The notes below the pieces were generated by a model. It saw nothing but the letters and a program-made list of their open reading frames with translations. It did no database searches and was not told the DNA's origin. Made by a program: the position numbers and the translations under genes. A DNA stretch of 64,000 nt from an uncultured Treponema sp. GTDB lineage: Bacteria; Spirochaetota; Spirochaetia; Treponematales; Treponemataceae. The stretch covers positions 62,001 to 126,000 of the forward strand of contig CAMOIE010000002.1 in the NCBI GenBank assembly GCA_946615905.1, in the 5' to 3' direction. Shown piece by piece: positions 36,436-45,209 of the stretch. Each line of letters begins with the position of its first letter. Within the stretch, counting starts at the first letter, position 1.

Positions 36436-37743
36436 CTATCGTACAGGAATTGAAAGCTTATTTCCTATAACTGACAAGTTGTAACCTATACCAGCTATGG
36501 CACGTCTTAGTTCAGGCGATATGCAGACGTGGACTGCCACGTAGATAATCAAGGCGAGAATGATTGTCACGCAGAGTTTTATTTTGATTGCCCGTGATGT
36601 AGAGCCGCATGAGAGTTCAAAGCAGAGGTAAGTCAGGAGCGAGAGCAGCAAAAAGATAAAAATATGCTCCCTTATTATGTAGCAGATGACCAGCATCATC
36701 ACAGTCAGCAGGAAGGGGATGATTTTCTTTGTGCTTGTATTTGAAAAAGTGCATACCACTGTCTTAAAGATGAAATAGACCGGCAGGGCTAGGCCGACAA
36801 AGAGATTTCGCATTGAAAGAATGGAGCTTGTGTAAGTCTTTTCAACTGAGATGGAGAAAAATTTGTCGCCAAAATTGCAGAAGAGTCTCCATGCCGGGTA
36901 AGAGCTGTCAAACTGGAAGCCAGCCATCAATTGTGGTTTCAGCGCGACTATGGCCGCCGCGATAAAGACAAGGCTTGCAAGAACGTCCAGAATGTTGAGC
37001 GAAGTCAGTTTGAAAAAATTAGTGACTATCGCGGATTCACCGGAAGTGCTTGTATTTTCTTCGGTAGGATTCTCCAGGTTTGGCTCTATCTCCGAGTGAG
37101 ACTCTTCGCTCTCATCGTATGTCTGTTCAGATTCAGCTTCCGCTGTTTCTTCTTTTTGCTTTTTGAAGGCATTTTTTGTTTCGGCTATCTTGTCTAAAAT
37201 GTTTCTGGCCAGCTTGTCGCGTGTGTTCACGATGGAATCAAGCGAGCTTTGGATAATATTCGGCTCGATTAATTTTATAAAGCCGTTTAAATCGTTTTTA
37301 GGGACTCTTTTTTGTGTGCAGGCGTATTTCAGGAGGTCACAGAGAATCTTTCCTTTTTCTTCTGTCAGACCAGAGATATAAAAGTCCTCGATCAGTTCTC
37401 CTGCCTTGATTTCAAGCCTTGAGCATTCCTCTGCCATTGATTTTTCTGAGGAGCTTGAGAAGGATTTTTCTGGCAAGATGTAGGTTGAAAAATCAAATTC
37501 TATGTCCGGCCTTCCGTCTGTCTGTATTTCACCCCTTTTGACGCTTTCTCCGAGTCTGATTTTCCAGTAAAGTTTTTTTTCTGTGATTATGAATCCGTCC
37601 CGGCGGTGCGGAGAAAACCAGACAGCGCAGAGAAGTTTTTCATCGCCCGAAAAGCCGAAAAAAGAAGAGAGACGCAGCCTTGTGCTCTCGGAAAAATCCC
37701 GCTGCAGGCAGATGTTTTTTGATTTTATAAGTTGTGTAGACAT
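36436..37743 (-). CDS. Hypothetical membrane protein
   Basis: Soluble N-terminal half, C-terminal TM helices; no family recognised. Confidence 0.6.
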   Translation of the reverse strand: MSTQLIKSKNICLQRDFSESTRLRLSSFFGFSGDEKLLCAVWFSPHRRDGFIITEKKLYWKIRLGESVKRGEIQTDGRPDIEFDFSTYILPEKSFSSSSEKSMAEECSRLEIKAGELIEDFYISGLTEEKGKILCDLLKYACTQKRVPKNDLNGFIKLIEPNIIQSSLDSIVNTRDKLARNILDKIAETKNAFKKQKEETAEAESEQTYDESEESHSEIEPNLENPTEENTSTSGESAIVTNFFKLTSLNILDVLASLVFIAAAIVALKPQLMAGFQFDSSYPAWRLFCNFGDKFFSISVEKTYTSSILSMRNLFVGLALPVYFIFKTVVCTFSNTSTKKIIPFLLTVMMLVICYIIREHIFIFLLLSLLTYLCFELSCGSTSRAIKIKLCVTIILALIIYVAVHVCISPELRRAIAGIGYNLSVIGNKLSIPVR

Positions 37744-37950
37744 ATTCTCCCCTTAAAAAACTGAATTCTCGCTTAAATCAGTAATATTTTAGTCTCAATT
37801 TTATGAAAAAACAATGTCTGTCACGACTTTTGCTGCTCAACGAGCTTCGGCAAAATCTGCGAGACCTTACTACAAAAATTGCTGTGCGACCAGCAAACGC
37901 GGGGGAGATGAAAATTTGACAACTATACCCAAATTGAATATGATTTGGGT

Positions 37951-38565
37951 ATGATTGTCAAAGAATTGGATTTCTATCCGGCAATACTCCTTCAGCAAGT
38001 TGCCAATGACAATGGTGGCATAATTCTCACAAATAAAGCGCAGGAAGCTGGTGTTTCTCGTGCTGTGCTTTCGTATCTTGTGAAAAATGGTTCTTTGGAA
38101 AGAATCGCAAAAGGCCAGTATATTTTTCCGTCTGAAATCCCGGATGAAATGCTTTCTCTCTCAAAGCGTTCAGAGAATATTATTTTTTCGCATGAAAGCG
38201 CACTTTTTTTAAATGGAATTAGCGAGCGAACTCCATTTGAACATTCCATTACAGTTCCAGAAAATAAGCGGCCTTCAACACAGATAAAAAAATCTTGCAA
38301 AGTTTACTGTATTAAATCGGAGCTTTTTAATTTGGGACGAACCGAGCGAAAAACAATAAATGGCAATCTTGTTCCTTGCTATGATGCAGAAAGAACTATT
38401 TGCGATATTATCAGAAGTCGCAGCCGTATGGATGAGGAAACTTTTTTAGCAGGAATAAAATTGTATGCTTTATCAAAAAACAAAGACCTTGCAAAACTCG
38501 GCTCGTATGCAGACAAGTTTCATATTCTCCCAAAAGTTAGGGATTTTATGGGGGTGCTGGTGTGA
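37951..38565 (+). CDS. AbiEi-family antitoxin (type IV TA)
   Basis: GIILTNKAQEAGVSRAVLSYLVKNGSLERIAKGQYIFPSEIPDEMLSL...ISHESALFLNGISERTPFEHSITVP; overlaps next gene. Confidence 0.9.
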   Translation: MIVKELDFYPAILLQQVANDNGGIILTNKAQEAGVSRAVLSYLVKNGSLERIAKGQYIFPSEIPDEMLSLSKRSENIIFSHESALFLNGISERTPFEHSITVPENKRPSTQIKKSCKVYCIKSELFNLGRTERKTINGNLVPCYDAERTICDIIRSRSRMDEETFLAGIKLYALSKNKDLAKLGSYADKFHILPKVRDFMGVLV

Positions 38566-39410
38566 ATCGAACAAAGGAAGGCATGAGCCTCAAGGCAAAA
38601 ATCAACAACTACGCAAAGGCAAACAGTATTCCTGCTCAAATAGTTCTTCAAAATTTTATGTTCGAGCATTTGCTAGAACGGCTTTCAAAATCAGATTACA
38701 AGGAAATGTTCATCATAAAGGGCGGTATTCTCGTTTCAAATCTTGTGGGGCTAGCCACACGCTCAACCATGGACTTGGATGTTACCCTCAAAAATCTTTC
38801 TCTTGACGAAGCGACAATCTTAACTGCAGTGAATAAAATCAGCAAGATTGATATTGGAGACGATTTAGAATTTTCTGATTTCAAATTTGAACCAATCCGC
38901 CCCGATGATGAATACGGTGGATTTAGGGTGAAGTTCAACGCAAAATATTTTTCAATTCTTACGCCTCTTTCAATCGATATCTCAACGGGAGATAAAATTA
39001 CACCAAGTCCTTTTGAATATGAATTCTCGTCGAGCTTTGAGCCAGATAAATCTTTCAAACTTTGGGGTTACAATATAGAAACTATTCTTGCAGAAAAAGT
39101 TCAGACAATAATAAGCCGAGGGGTGGCTTCTACTCGTCCACGTGATTTTTATGATGTCTATATTTTGACAAAAGACAAAGCTTATAATGCTGAAATTTTC
39201 AAAAATGCTTTTGCCGAAACTTGCATTCACAGAGGAACAGAAAAACTTATTCAAAATCCTGCATCAAATCTTACAGAAATCGAACAAAGTAAAACTCTTC
39301 AAGAACTTTGGAAAAAGTATTCAAAACAATTTCCGTATGCCAAAGAAATAACTTATGAAGATGTGATGAAATCACTAAAAAATCTTATTGATAATTTAGA
39401 TACATTCTAA
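38562..39410 (+). CDS. AbiEii/AbiGii nucleotidyltransferase toxin
   Basis: FIIKGGILVSNLVGLATRSTMDLDVTLKNLSL...YNIETILAEKVQTIISRGVASTRPRDFYDVYIL. Confidence 0.92.
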   Translation: MNRTKEGMSLKAKINNYAKANSIPAQIVLQNFMFEHLLERLSKSDYKEMFIIKGGILVSNLVGLATRSTMDLDVTLKNLSLDEATILTAVNKISKIDIGDDLEFSDFKFEPIRPDDEYGGFRVKFNAKYFSILTPLSIDISTGDKITPSPFEYEFSSSFEPDKSFKLWGYNIETILAEKVQTIISRGVASTRPRDFYDVYILTKDKAYNAEIFKNAFAETCIHRGTEKLIQNPASNLTEIEQSKTLQELWKKYSKQFPYAKEITYEDVMKSLKNLIDNLDTF

Positions 39411-39887
39411 TGGCCTCCGTCTGCGGCAATGCAGGTCTCTGCCGAAACCTTTTGAGTAGCCGTGTATTCCGATTGACTCGATTCCTGCAAGACGGCACAT
39501 TTCGTTCATCAGACTTGAATAGCCCGAACAGACCGCCTTTTTCTTTTTGAGGACGCTTTCGTAGTCCTGCTTGCTCACCCTGCCCGAAAAATACATATCC
39601 GCATCGTAGGCGATGTTGTCGCAAATCCAGTCGTGAAAAATTTTGACTTTCGCCTGTGTTCCGCCCGCTTTTTCCGTCAGAATCTTTACAAGCGTCGGGA
39701 GCCCCTTCTTAGGGCTTTTTGTGACGAGTTCAAGCGTGTCCTTTGGCACTGACCTGACGCGTGAATCCATCGAAGCCGAAAAGAGCGGGGCGGCGAGAAT
39801 CAGCACAAGAAGTGCGACAGTGAATTTTTTCATATTTACCCTCCGATTGGTATATTCTGCTGTTGTATGTGATTTATTTCTCCGCAT
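39396..39887 (-). pseudogene. Transglutaminase-like exported protein, truncated at 3' end
   Basis: KIFHDWICDNIAYDADMYFSGRVSKQDYESVLKKKKAVCSGYSSLMNEMCRLAGIESIGIHGYSKGFG then frame degenerates to RDLHCRRRRPLECI*; catalytic His/Asp region missing. Confidence 0.75.
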
Positions 39888-40647
39888 ACCCGCCTGCGTA
39901 GGTAATTACGCAGACAGAGCCGTAAGTCTTGTGTTTTTTTGTGAAGCCCACGCCGGTTGAAGAAAAATCCTTGTTCATGATGTTCTTCCTGTGTCCACGG
40001 CTTGCCACTCCATCGTCAATTAGCAATTGAACAACGATGTCTCGACCACTTGTAGAACCGTAGCTTATGTTTTCGCCCGCAGTCTTGTACGTCCCGTATT
40101 TTCCAATCCGAGTGAACGGTGTGCTTCCGTCAACACCAGTGTGACCTGTCTGGGCTGTCTCGCCTTGCGTTGAGGAATGTGACTGTGCTGCGAGCGAAAG
40201 TCCTTTTTGTGGGTTGAGCGGGGGAAGGGCTTTTGCCTTGTTCATGTACTGAATCAGTTCGTTCACGACTTTTACGCCCTCGTTTGTCATTAGGCTTCCG
40301 TTGTAAAGGTTTCCGTCAAAGCGTTTTGTCCGCGGCGTGATGTAAAGCTCTGCGTACAATGCGGGGTTCGACCTAGCCTTGTTCATTTCAAGAATCACGT
40401 CTTTTTCCACAGCCGAAAGATAATCAACATTTCGCGCCGTGTCGAGCGTGGCGATGTCCCATTTGTCAGCATCCTGTCCTTTTTGCGAATTGGACTCCGA
40501 CTGGCTTTCTGATGTGACTTCCGCAACCTTCTCGTCTACTTTCGCTCCGAGGTCGTTCAGTGATTTTGTCAACTCGTCCAGAGTCTCGCAGGAGAAAAAT
40601 AGAAATGCCGAAATAATGGCAAACATTGCCGTGAGTGATTTTTTCAT
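39874..40647 (-). CDS. CAP-domain (SCP-like) lipoprotein
   Basis: FFSCETL; LEMNKARSNPALYAELYI...LSLAAQSHSSTQGETAQTGHTG...GENISYGSTSGRDIVVQLLIDDGVASRGHRKNIMNKDF. Confidence 0.9.
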   Translation of the reverse strand: MKKSLTAMFAIISAFLFFSCETLDELTKSLNDLGAKVDEKVAEVTSESQSESNSQKGQDADKWDIATLDTARNVDYLSAVEKDVILEMNKARSNPALYAELYITPRTKRFDGNLYNGSLMTNEGVKVVNELIQYMNKAKALPPLNPQKGLSLAAQSHSSTQGETAQTGHTGVDGSTPFTRIGKYGTYKTAGENISYGSTSGRDIVVQLLIDDGVASRGHRKNIMNKDFSSTGVGFTKKHKTYGSVCVITYAGGYAEK

Positions 40648-40751
40648 AAATTAATCTCCTTATAGAGGTATAATTTCTTGTTGTTTGGTAATAAAAGTAT
40701 ATTGCTTAAAATTCAGAATTTCAAGATGATTTTTATGAACAATCAATTCTC

Positions 40752-41075
40752 TCAGAACAAGTATGGGGCTTCTGGTTTCCAGGAAATTCCATTTAAATAT
40801 AAAGCACTATAATTTTCAAAATTAAAAAGAAAATGACAGTTTTCTCTACAGATTTCAAAAGCATGTTGGATTTCAATTTCATTCATTTTCCTTTTGAGGT
40901 GATGATTTAAAAGTTTGCAATAAGTCTTAATTGTTTTTGTTGCAGGGCAATTCTCATCAAGAACTTCAAGTTTTTGTAATGTATTTATATATGAAGTATG
41001 TATTTGGTTAGATAAAATTTCTACCTCGACTTTGGTTAAATTTGACTTACAAAGGGAGTGGGTAAATTTAACCAA
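40752..41075 (-). CDS. Hypothetical protein
   Basis: 107-aa ORF; no family recognised. Confidence 0.35.
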   Translation of the reverse strand: MVKFTHSLCKSNLTKVEVEILSNQIHTSYINTLQKLEVLDENCPATKTIKTYCKLLNHHLKRKMNEIEIQHAFEICRENCHFLFNFENYSALYLNGISWKPEAPYLF

Positions 41076-41099
41076 AAAGGGTGAAGCTTCTATCTTCCT

Positions 41100-41369
41100 C
41101 TACCTCTGATAATGGCTTCCACACTGCGCAATATACAATTTGTCGTCATCGGTGATTTTATATACAAGGCGATTTTCTTTGTCGATTCGTCTGCTGTAAT
41201 ATTCAGAAAGTTCATGCTTTAATTGTTCGGGCTGACCCTTTCCCTTGTCCACTCCATTTCGTTCAATGTCTTTTAAAAGGTCATGAACTGATTTTATTAA
41301 CTTTTGCTGATGCTTGTCGAAAAAGGAGCAGTAGTCGTTCCATGCTATATCTGACCAAACTTTTATCAC
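41100..41369 (-). CDS. YoeB-like toxin
   Basis: MIKVWSDIAWNDYCSFFDKHQQKLIKSVHDLLKDIERNG...GKGQPEQLKHELSEYYSRRIDKENRLVYKI...IAQCGSHY. Confidence 0.92.
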   Translation of the reverse strand: MIKVWSDIAWNDYCSFFDKHQQKLIKSVHDLLKDIERNGVDKGKGQPEQLKHELSEYYSRRIDKENRLVYKITDDDKLYIAQCGSHYQR

Positions 41370-41372
41370 TGG

Positions 41373-41639
41373 TTATATCTCCCGAAGTTCGTGCGCTTGA
41401 CCTTTCCCGCTTTCAAGTTGGCTGATGCTTTCGCGGAGATATTTCATGTTTGATTCTGAATAGATGTATGGGTCGTCCGAAGCCTTGAGGGCGAAGGGCA
41501 TTCCATTTTCCCTGATTGTTGCCTTTACGAACGCGCTTATTGCGGTAGATATGTTAAGCCCCATCGACTCGCAGATGGATTCAAAAAGAGTTTTGTCAGA
41601 ATTTTCGATTTTTGCAGAAATTGTAGTCATATTTACCAC
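41373..41639 (-). CDS. RelB/DinJ-like antitoxin
   Basis: MTTISAKIENSDKTLFESICESMGLNISTAISAFVKATIRENGMPFAL; immediately upstream of yoeB-like toxin. Confidence 0.9.
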   Translation of the reverse strand: MVNMTTISAKIENSDKTLFESICESMGLNISTAISAFVKATIRENGMPFALKASDDPYIYSESNMKYLRESISQLESGKGQAHELREI

Positions 41640-41717
41640 CTTTTACTACAATTTACTGTAAAGAACTACTGGGGTCAAGGATTCTCTGCTTTTTTAAGAT
41701 TAAAATAGCAATAAATC

Positions 41718-42743
41718 CTACTTTCTCTTGAAAATCTCGCTTTGGCTTGAATATGTGCCGAGTTCTTTTGTTTCGACTTTTGCAAAAAACTCCCGGAGAG
41801 TGTTTTCCGAGAAAAGACTTTCCGCATTGAGACGGTTGTAATCGCTCGGTCTGAAATAATTGTAGTTATTTGATGCACTGGCCTTTTGGAATTCTGGGTA
41901 GTAGAGGAATAGATTCACTGATTTTGCGACGGTCTGGTCGGCGGAAAATAGATTTTTGAGTGAGTCTGAAAGAATATGAAGAGAGAACTCTCCCTTCGGC
42001 AGTTTTTGGATATAATAGCAGAGGACAGCGTAATTTTTTTCTACGGCCTTTGACTTCATGATTTTCTCAAGGTCGTTTACTGTCGCATTGTAGATTTTCA
42101 GCTCGTCATTTTTTGAAAATCCCAGGTCGTGCGCCTTTTTGTAGTCCGAGTAGTCTGAGAATCCCTGCTCCTGTGACTCGTAGAATTGGTTGGAATATTC
42201 GAATCCCTTTGCCGTGGCGGTCTGCCAGTCAGATTTTGACTTGAATCCCTTTCCCGTGTACTCAAGATAGTCCTTGTAGTCTGAATATTTTGAGAATTTC
42301 GCTTCTTTTGCGGCGTAATATTGTGTTGAAGATGGAAAACCATTTTTGTTTGCGTCTATGCAGTCATCGACGGACTGAAAATTGTTCTGCTTGTAGAAAT
42401 AGTATAGGGCAGGGGTGGGGAGGGCGAGTTTCCTTGCCTCATTGTATTCCGCACCATTTTTGTAGCCCGCGCTCTCTCCCTTTTTGTAGTCTGCGATGTT
42501 CGAGTAGCCCTTTAGCGGAAAAGAGAAATAAGTTGCCCCGATGTTTATCAGCAAATCACTTGATGAAGTCTGAATAAAGGCTGTCGAAATGTTGTTTTTG
42601 CTGATAAGAGACTCAAAGTCCGAAAGATTTTTTACTTTCACAATCGTGGCGTTCTGGATGGAGTCAATCTCAATATATTTCATCTCCGCGAAAGTGGCGG
42701 TTGTCAGAAAAGCCAGACTTATGACCAGCGGGAATTTTTTCAT
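41718..42743 (-). CDS. Exported protein with tandem ~14-aa G[FY]xxxx[DEQ][YF] repeats
   Basis: GYSNIADYKKGESA/GYKNGAEYNEARKL/...GFPSSTQYYAAKEA/...GFKSKSDWQTATAK/GFEYSNQFYESQEQ/GFSDYSDYKKAHDL. Confidence 0.75.
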   Translation of the reverse strand: MKKFPLVISLAFLTTATFAEMKYIEIDSIQNATIVKVKNLSDFESLISKNNISTAFIQTSSSDLLINIGATYFSFPLKGYSNIADYKKGESAGYKNGAEYNEARKLALPTPALYYFYKQNNFQSVDDCIDANKNGFPSSTQYYAAKEAKFSKYSDYKDYLEYTGKGFKSKSDWQTATAKGFEYSNQFYESQEQGFSDYSDYKKAHDLGFSKNDELKIYNATVNDLEKIMKSKAVEKNYAVLCYYIQKLPKGEFSLHILSDSLKNLFSADQTVAKSVNLFLYYPEFQKASASNNYNYFRPSDYNRLNAESLFSENTLREFFAKVETKELGTYSSQSEIFKRK

Positions 42744-42933
42744 TTTTCCTCCAAAAATACCGGGTAAGCGGTTGTGCTGGAATGTATATTACTTAAAAGC
42801 AGGAATTAGCTTTCAAATCAGTAATATTATAATCCCAGATTTGAAAAAAAACAAAGGTTAGTTCTATTTAAAAGGTATAATTATTACTTAGCTGAAAGTT
42901 CTGATTTTTCCGCTGTCAGTTTATGATTTTTAC

Positions 42934-43329
42934 ATGCAAAGTGAAGAAAATGCCGCCAAAGAGACGATTCAGGAGCTTTTCGGACGGAACCTCAAAAAAT
43001 ACCGCAAGCAGGCGGGGCTGACTCAGGAGGAACTTTCAAAAAAACTCGATGTCACCCAGAAGCACCTTTCAATTTTGGAGACCGGGACTCAGTTCGCTTC
43101 CGCACCGCTGATTCAGAAGATTTGCGAGGAGCTTAAGCTTTCGCCTGGGGACTTGTTCGGCGGCACGAGCGATGAGGTCATCAAGCATCTGAACGCCATG
43201 GAAAACAGGATCATGACGATGATGCTCAACGAACTTCGCCACGGATTTGCCCGCATCGACAGCGAGATTTCTGAGCTAAAGCGTTCTGCCGACTCAAAAG
43301 CTAAAGACCCGGCTGATTTTTTTATGTGA
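42934..43329 (+). CDS. XRE-family helix-turn-helix regulator
   Basis: FGRNLKKYRKQAGLTQEELSKKLDVTQKHLSILETGTQFASAPLIQKICEELKLSPGDLF. Confidence 0.9.
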   Translation: MQSEENAAKETIQELFGRNLKKYRKQAGLTQEELSKKLDVTQKHLSILETGTQFASAPLIQKICEELKLSPGDLFGGTSDEVIKHLNAMENRIMTMMLNELRHGFARIDSEISELKRSADSKAKDPADFFM

Positions 43330-43396
43330 AAAAAAATCAGTTTTTCTTTGATTTTACGGGCAACTGCCGTCCGCTCACAGCCGTTCGGTCGCTCCG

Positions 43397-43810
43397 CTAT
43401 ATCACTATCACGAGCGTTCCGGCTGTAATCAGCGCGGCTCCGATGGCGGACTTTAGCGTGAATTGTTCGTGCAGGAAAACGAAGGCGAGAAGGAGCGTGA
43501 TGACGACGCTCAGTTTGTCAATCGGGACGACTTTTGACGCTTCGCCCATCTGCAAGGCCTTGTAGTAGCAGAGCCATGACGCGCCAGTTGCAAGGCCGGA
43601 CAAAATCAGGAAAATCCAACTTTTGCGGCTTATCTCAAAAAGGCCGCCCTGCGTCTGCGTCACAAAGACCATGAGCCAGGACATTCCCACAACAACGACC
43701 GTCCGGATTGCGGTCGCGAGCGTGGATGAGACGCCCTCAATCCCGATTTTCGCGAGAATAGAAGTCAAAGCCGCAAAAACTGCGGAAAGCAATGCAAAAA
43801 TCAACCACAT
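43397..43810 (-). CDS. EamA-family (DMT superfamily) transporter
   Basis: MWLIFALLSAVFAALTSILAKIGIEGVSSTLATAIRT...APIDKLSVVITLLLAFVFLHE-like pattern. Confidence 0.88.
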   Translation of the reverse strand: MWLIFALLSAVFAALTSILAKIGIEGVSSTLATAIRTVVVVGMSWLMVFVTQTQGGLFEISRKSWIFLILSGLATGASWLCYYKALQMGEASKVVPIDKLSVVITLLLAFVFLHEQFTLKSAIGAALITAGTLVIVI

Positions 43811-43824
43811 AATTCACTAATTTT

Positions 43825-44385
43825 TTATACCCGAATCTTCTGGGAGGCATCTTCGATTATTTTCTGTGGATTGGCTCCGATGATATCGAGGTTTTCTGCT
43901 TGAAAAAGAATGACATCGGAAACGCCCCAATATTGCGTGGCCACAGTTTTAACATATTGAAACCCAAGATTTTCACCTATAACAGGGCCACCCGCTGTCG
44001 AAACGTAGTAGATTTTTTTTGCTTTGCAATTTCCTTGCGGGAAGCCTTCCTCTGTGTAAGAGAATGTGATTCTGTTTACCATGATGTGCTCAATAAAGAC
44101 TTTGACGGACGAGGGAAACGAACAGTCCCAATAGGGCGCGGCAAAAACGATTACATCTGCATTAGAAAACTGATGAACGACTTCGAATTCAGGATTATCA
44201 TATTCATTTGCCGAAAGGAGTGCGTCACGATGTCGTAAAGATTCTTTTGTTAGTGGATGAAGATTCATCTGTTCAAGATTCATCTCCAAGACTTCGCCAT
44301 CTAACGCTTTAATAAGCTTATCCGCAAGAATTTTTGTCCGCGATTTTTCTCTTACACAAGCATTAATGAACAATACTTTTTTCAT
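43825..44385 (-). CDS. Flavodoxin-fold NAD(P)H oxidoreductase
   Basis: MKKVLFINACVREKSRTKILADKLIKAL...DVIVFAAPYWDCSFPSSVKVFIEHIMV. Confidence 0.88.
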   Translation of the reverse strand: MKKVLFINACVREKSRTKILADKLIKALDGEVLEMNLEQMNLHPLTKESLRHRDALLSANEYDNPEFEVVHQFSNADVIVFAAPYWDCSFPSSVKVFIEHIMVNRITFSYTEEGFPQGNCKAKKIYYVSTAGGPVIGENLGFQYVKTVATQYWGVSDVILFQAENLDIIGANPQKIIEDASQKIRV

Positions 44386-44402
44386 GTATGATACCTCCAT
44401 AA

Positions 44403-45017
44403 TTACAGCACCCGAAGCAAAAATTCTTTTGCCAGAGTTTCCACGGTCGGGGGAACATATTCAAACTCTGCGGCGGTCATCGCGTCTTTTTGCTTTTGGG
44501 TGGGAAAGGCATACGGATAGACTCCGCTCAAAAAGGGGAAGAAAAGGCGGGTGACGGCTTCGGGACTTTCTTTTGTGCAAGACGCGCTTTCTTCTATTAT
44601 ATTGGTGAAAACCGAAAAGGCTTCCTTGTAGGCGGTCTTGTACTGGGCAAGACGCTCAAGGCGCGAGTTTTCTTCGATTTCGTAGATGTTTGTCGCGAGG
44701 ATTTTTAGGAAGGTCGTCCGATTTGAGAGCGTGCTTGCGATTTTTGAGGCAAGTTCTTCTTTTGCAGATTTCGTTTCGCCAAAAGAAATTTCTTTTAGCG
44801 AGGAAATCCACGCTTTGAGTTCGCGCAGGAGAAGGCCGAGGAAAATTTCCTCTTTTGTCTGGAAATAATTGTAGATTGACGGGCGGGAAAAACTAGTCTT
44901 CTCGCTGATGTCCTTTAATGTTATGTCGTGGAAGCCTTTTTGTGCGTACAGCGCATCGCAGGCGTTGAGGATTTCGTTCAGGCGGTTTTCTTCGTATTCG
45001 GCGGATTTCGTTCTCAT
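44403..45017 (-). CDS. TetR-family transcriptional regulator
   Basis: RLNEILNACDALYAQKGFHDITLKDISEKTSFSRPSIYNYFQTKEEIFLGLLLREL. Confidence 0.9.
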   Translation of the reverse strand: MRTKSAEYEENRLNEILNACDALYAQKGFHDITLKDISEKTSFSRPSIYNYFQTKEEIFLGLLLRELKAWISSLKEISFGETKSAKEELASKIASTLSNRTTFLKILATNIYEIEENSRLERLAQYKTAYKEAFSVFTNIIEESASCTKESPEAVTRLFFPFLSGVYPYAFPTQKQKDAMTAAEFEYVPPTVETLAKEFLLRVL

Positions 45018-45035
45018 AAGCTGACCTTTTTAATT

Positions 45036-45048
45036 TGACCTTGTGTCA
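45036..45048. promoter_or_regulatory. TGACCTTGTGTCA operator upstream of tetR-like gene
   Basis: Same TGACNNNNTGTCA pattern as 17060, 17097, 32326 and 32362. Confidence 0.55.
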
Positions 45049-45091
45049 AAGAATACTGTATTTTAGGCATGAGGTCAAGGAAAGTGAAAAT

Positions 45092-45208
45092 GCGGTAGGG
45101 ATAGTAGTGGCGGACGAAAGTCCGTTCTCGGACAGGATGTCCGCGAATGAAGCGATAGCGGAACCACGGATAGCCCGACGGCGGCTTGCCGCCGGACCGC
45201 CCGAATTC
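45092..45208 (+). repeat. Variable-stem intergenic repeat family V, copy 4
   Basis: TAGGGATAGTAGTGGCGGACGAAAGTCCGTTC...GAAGCGATAGCGGAACCACGGATAGCCCGACGGCGGCTTGCCGCCGGACCGCCCGAA. Confidence 0.75.
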
Positions 45209-45209
45209 T

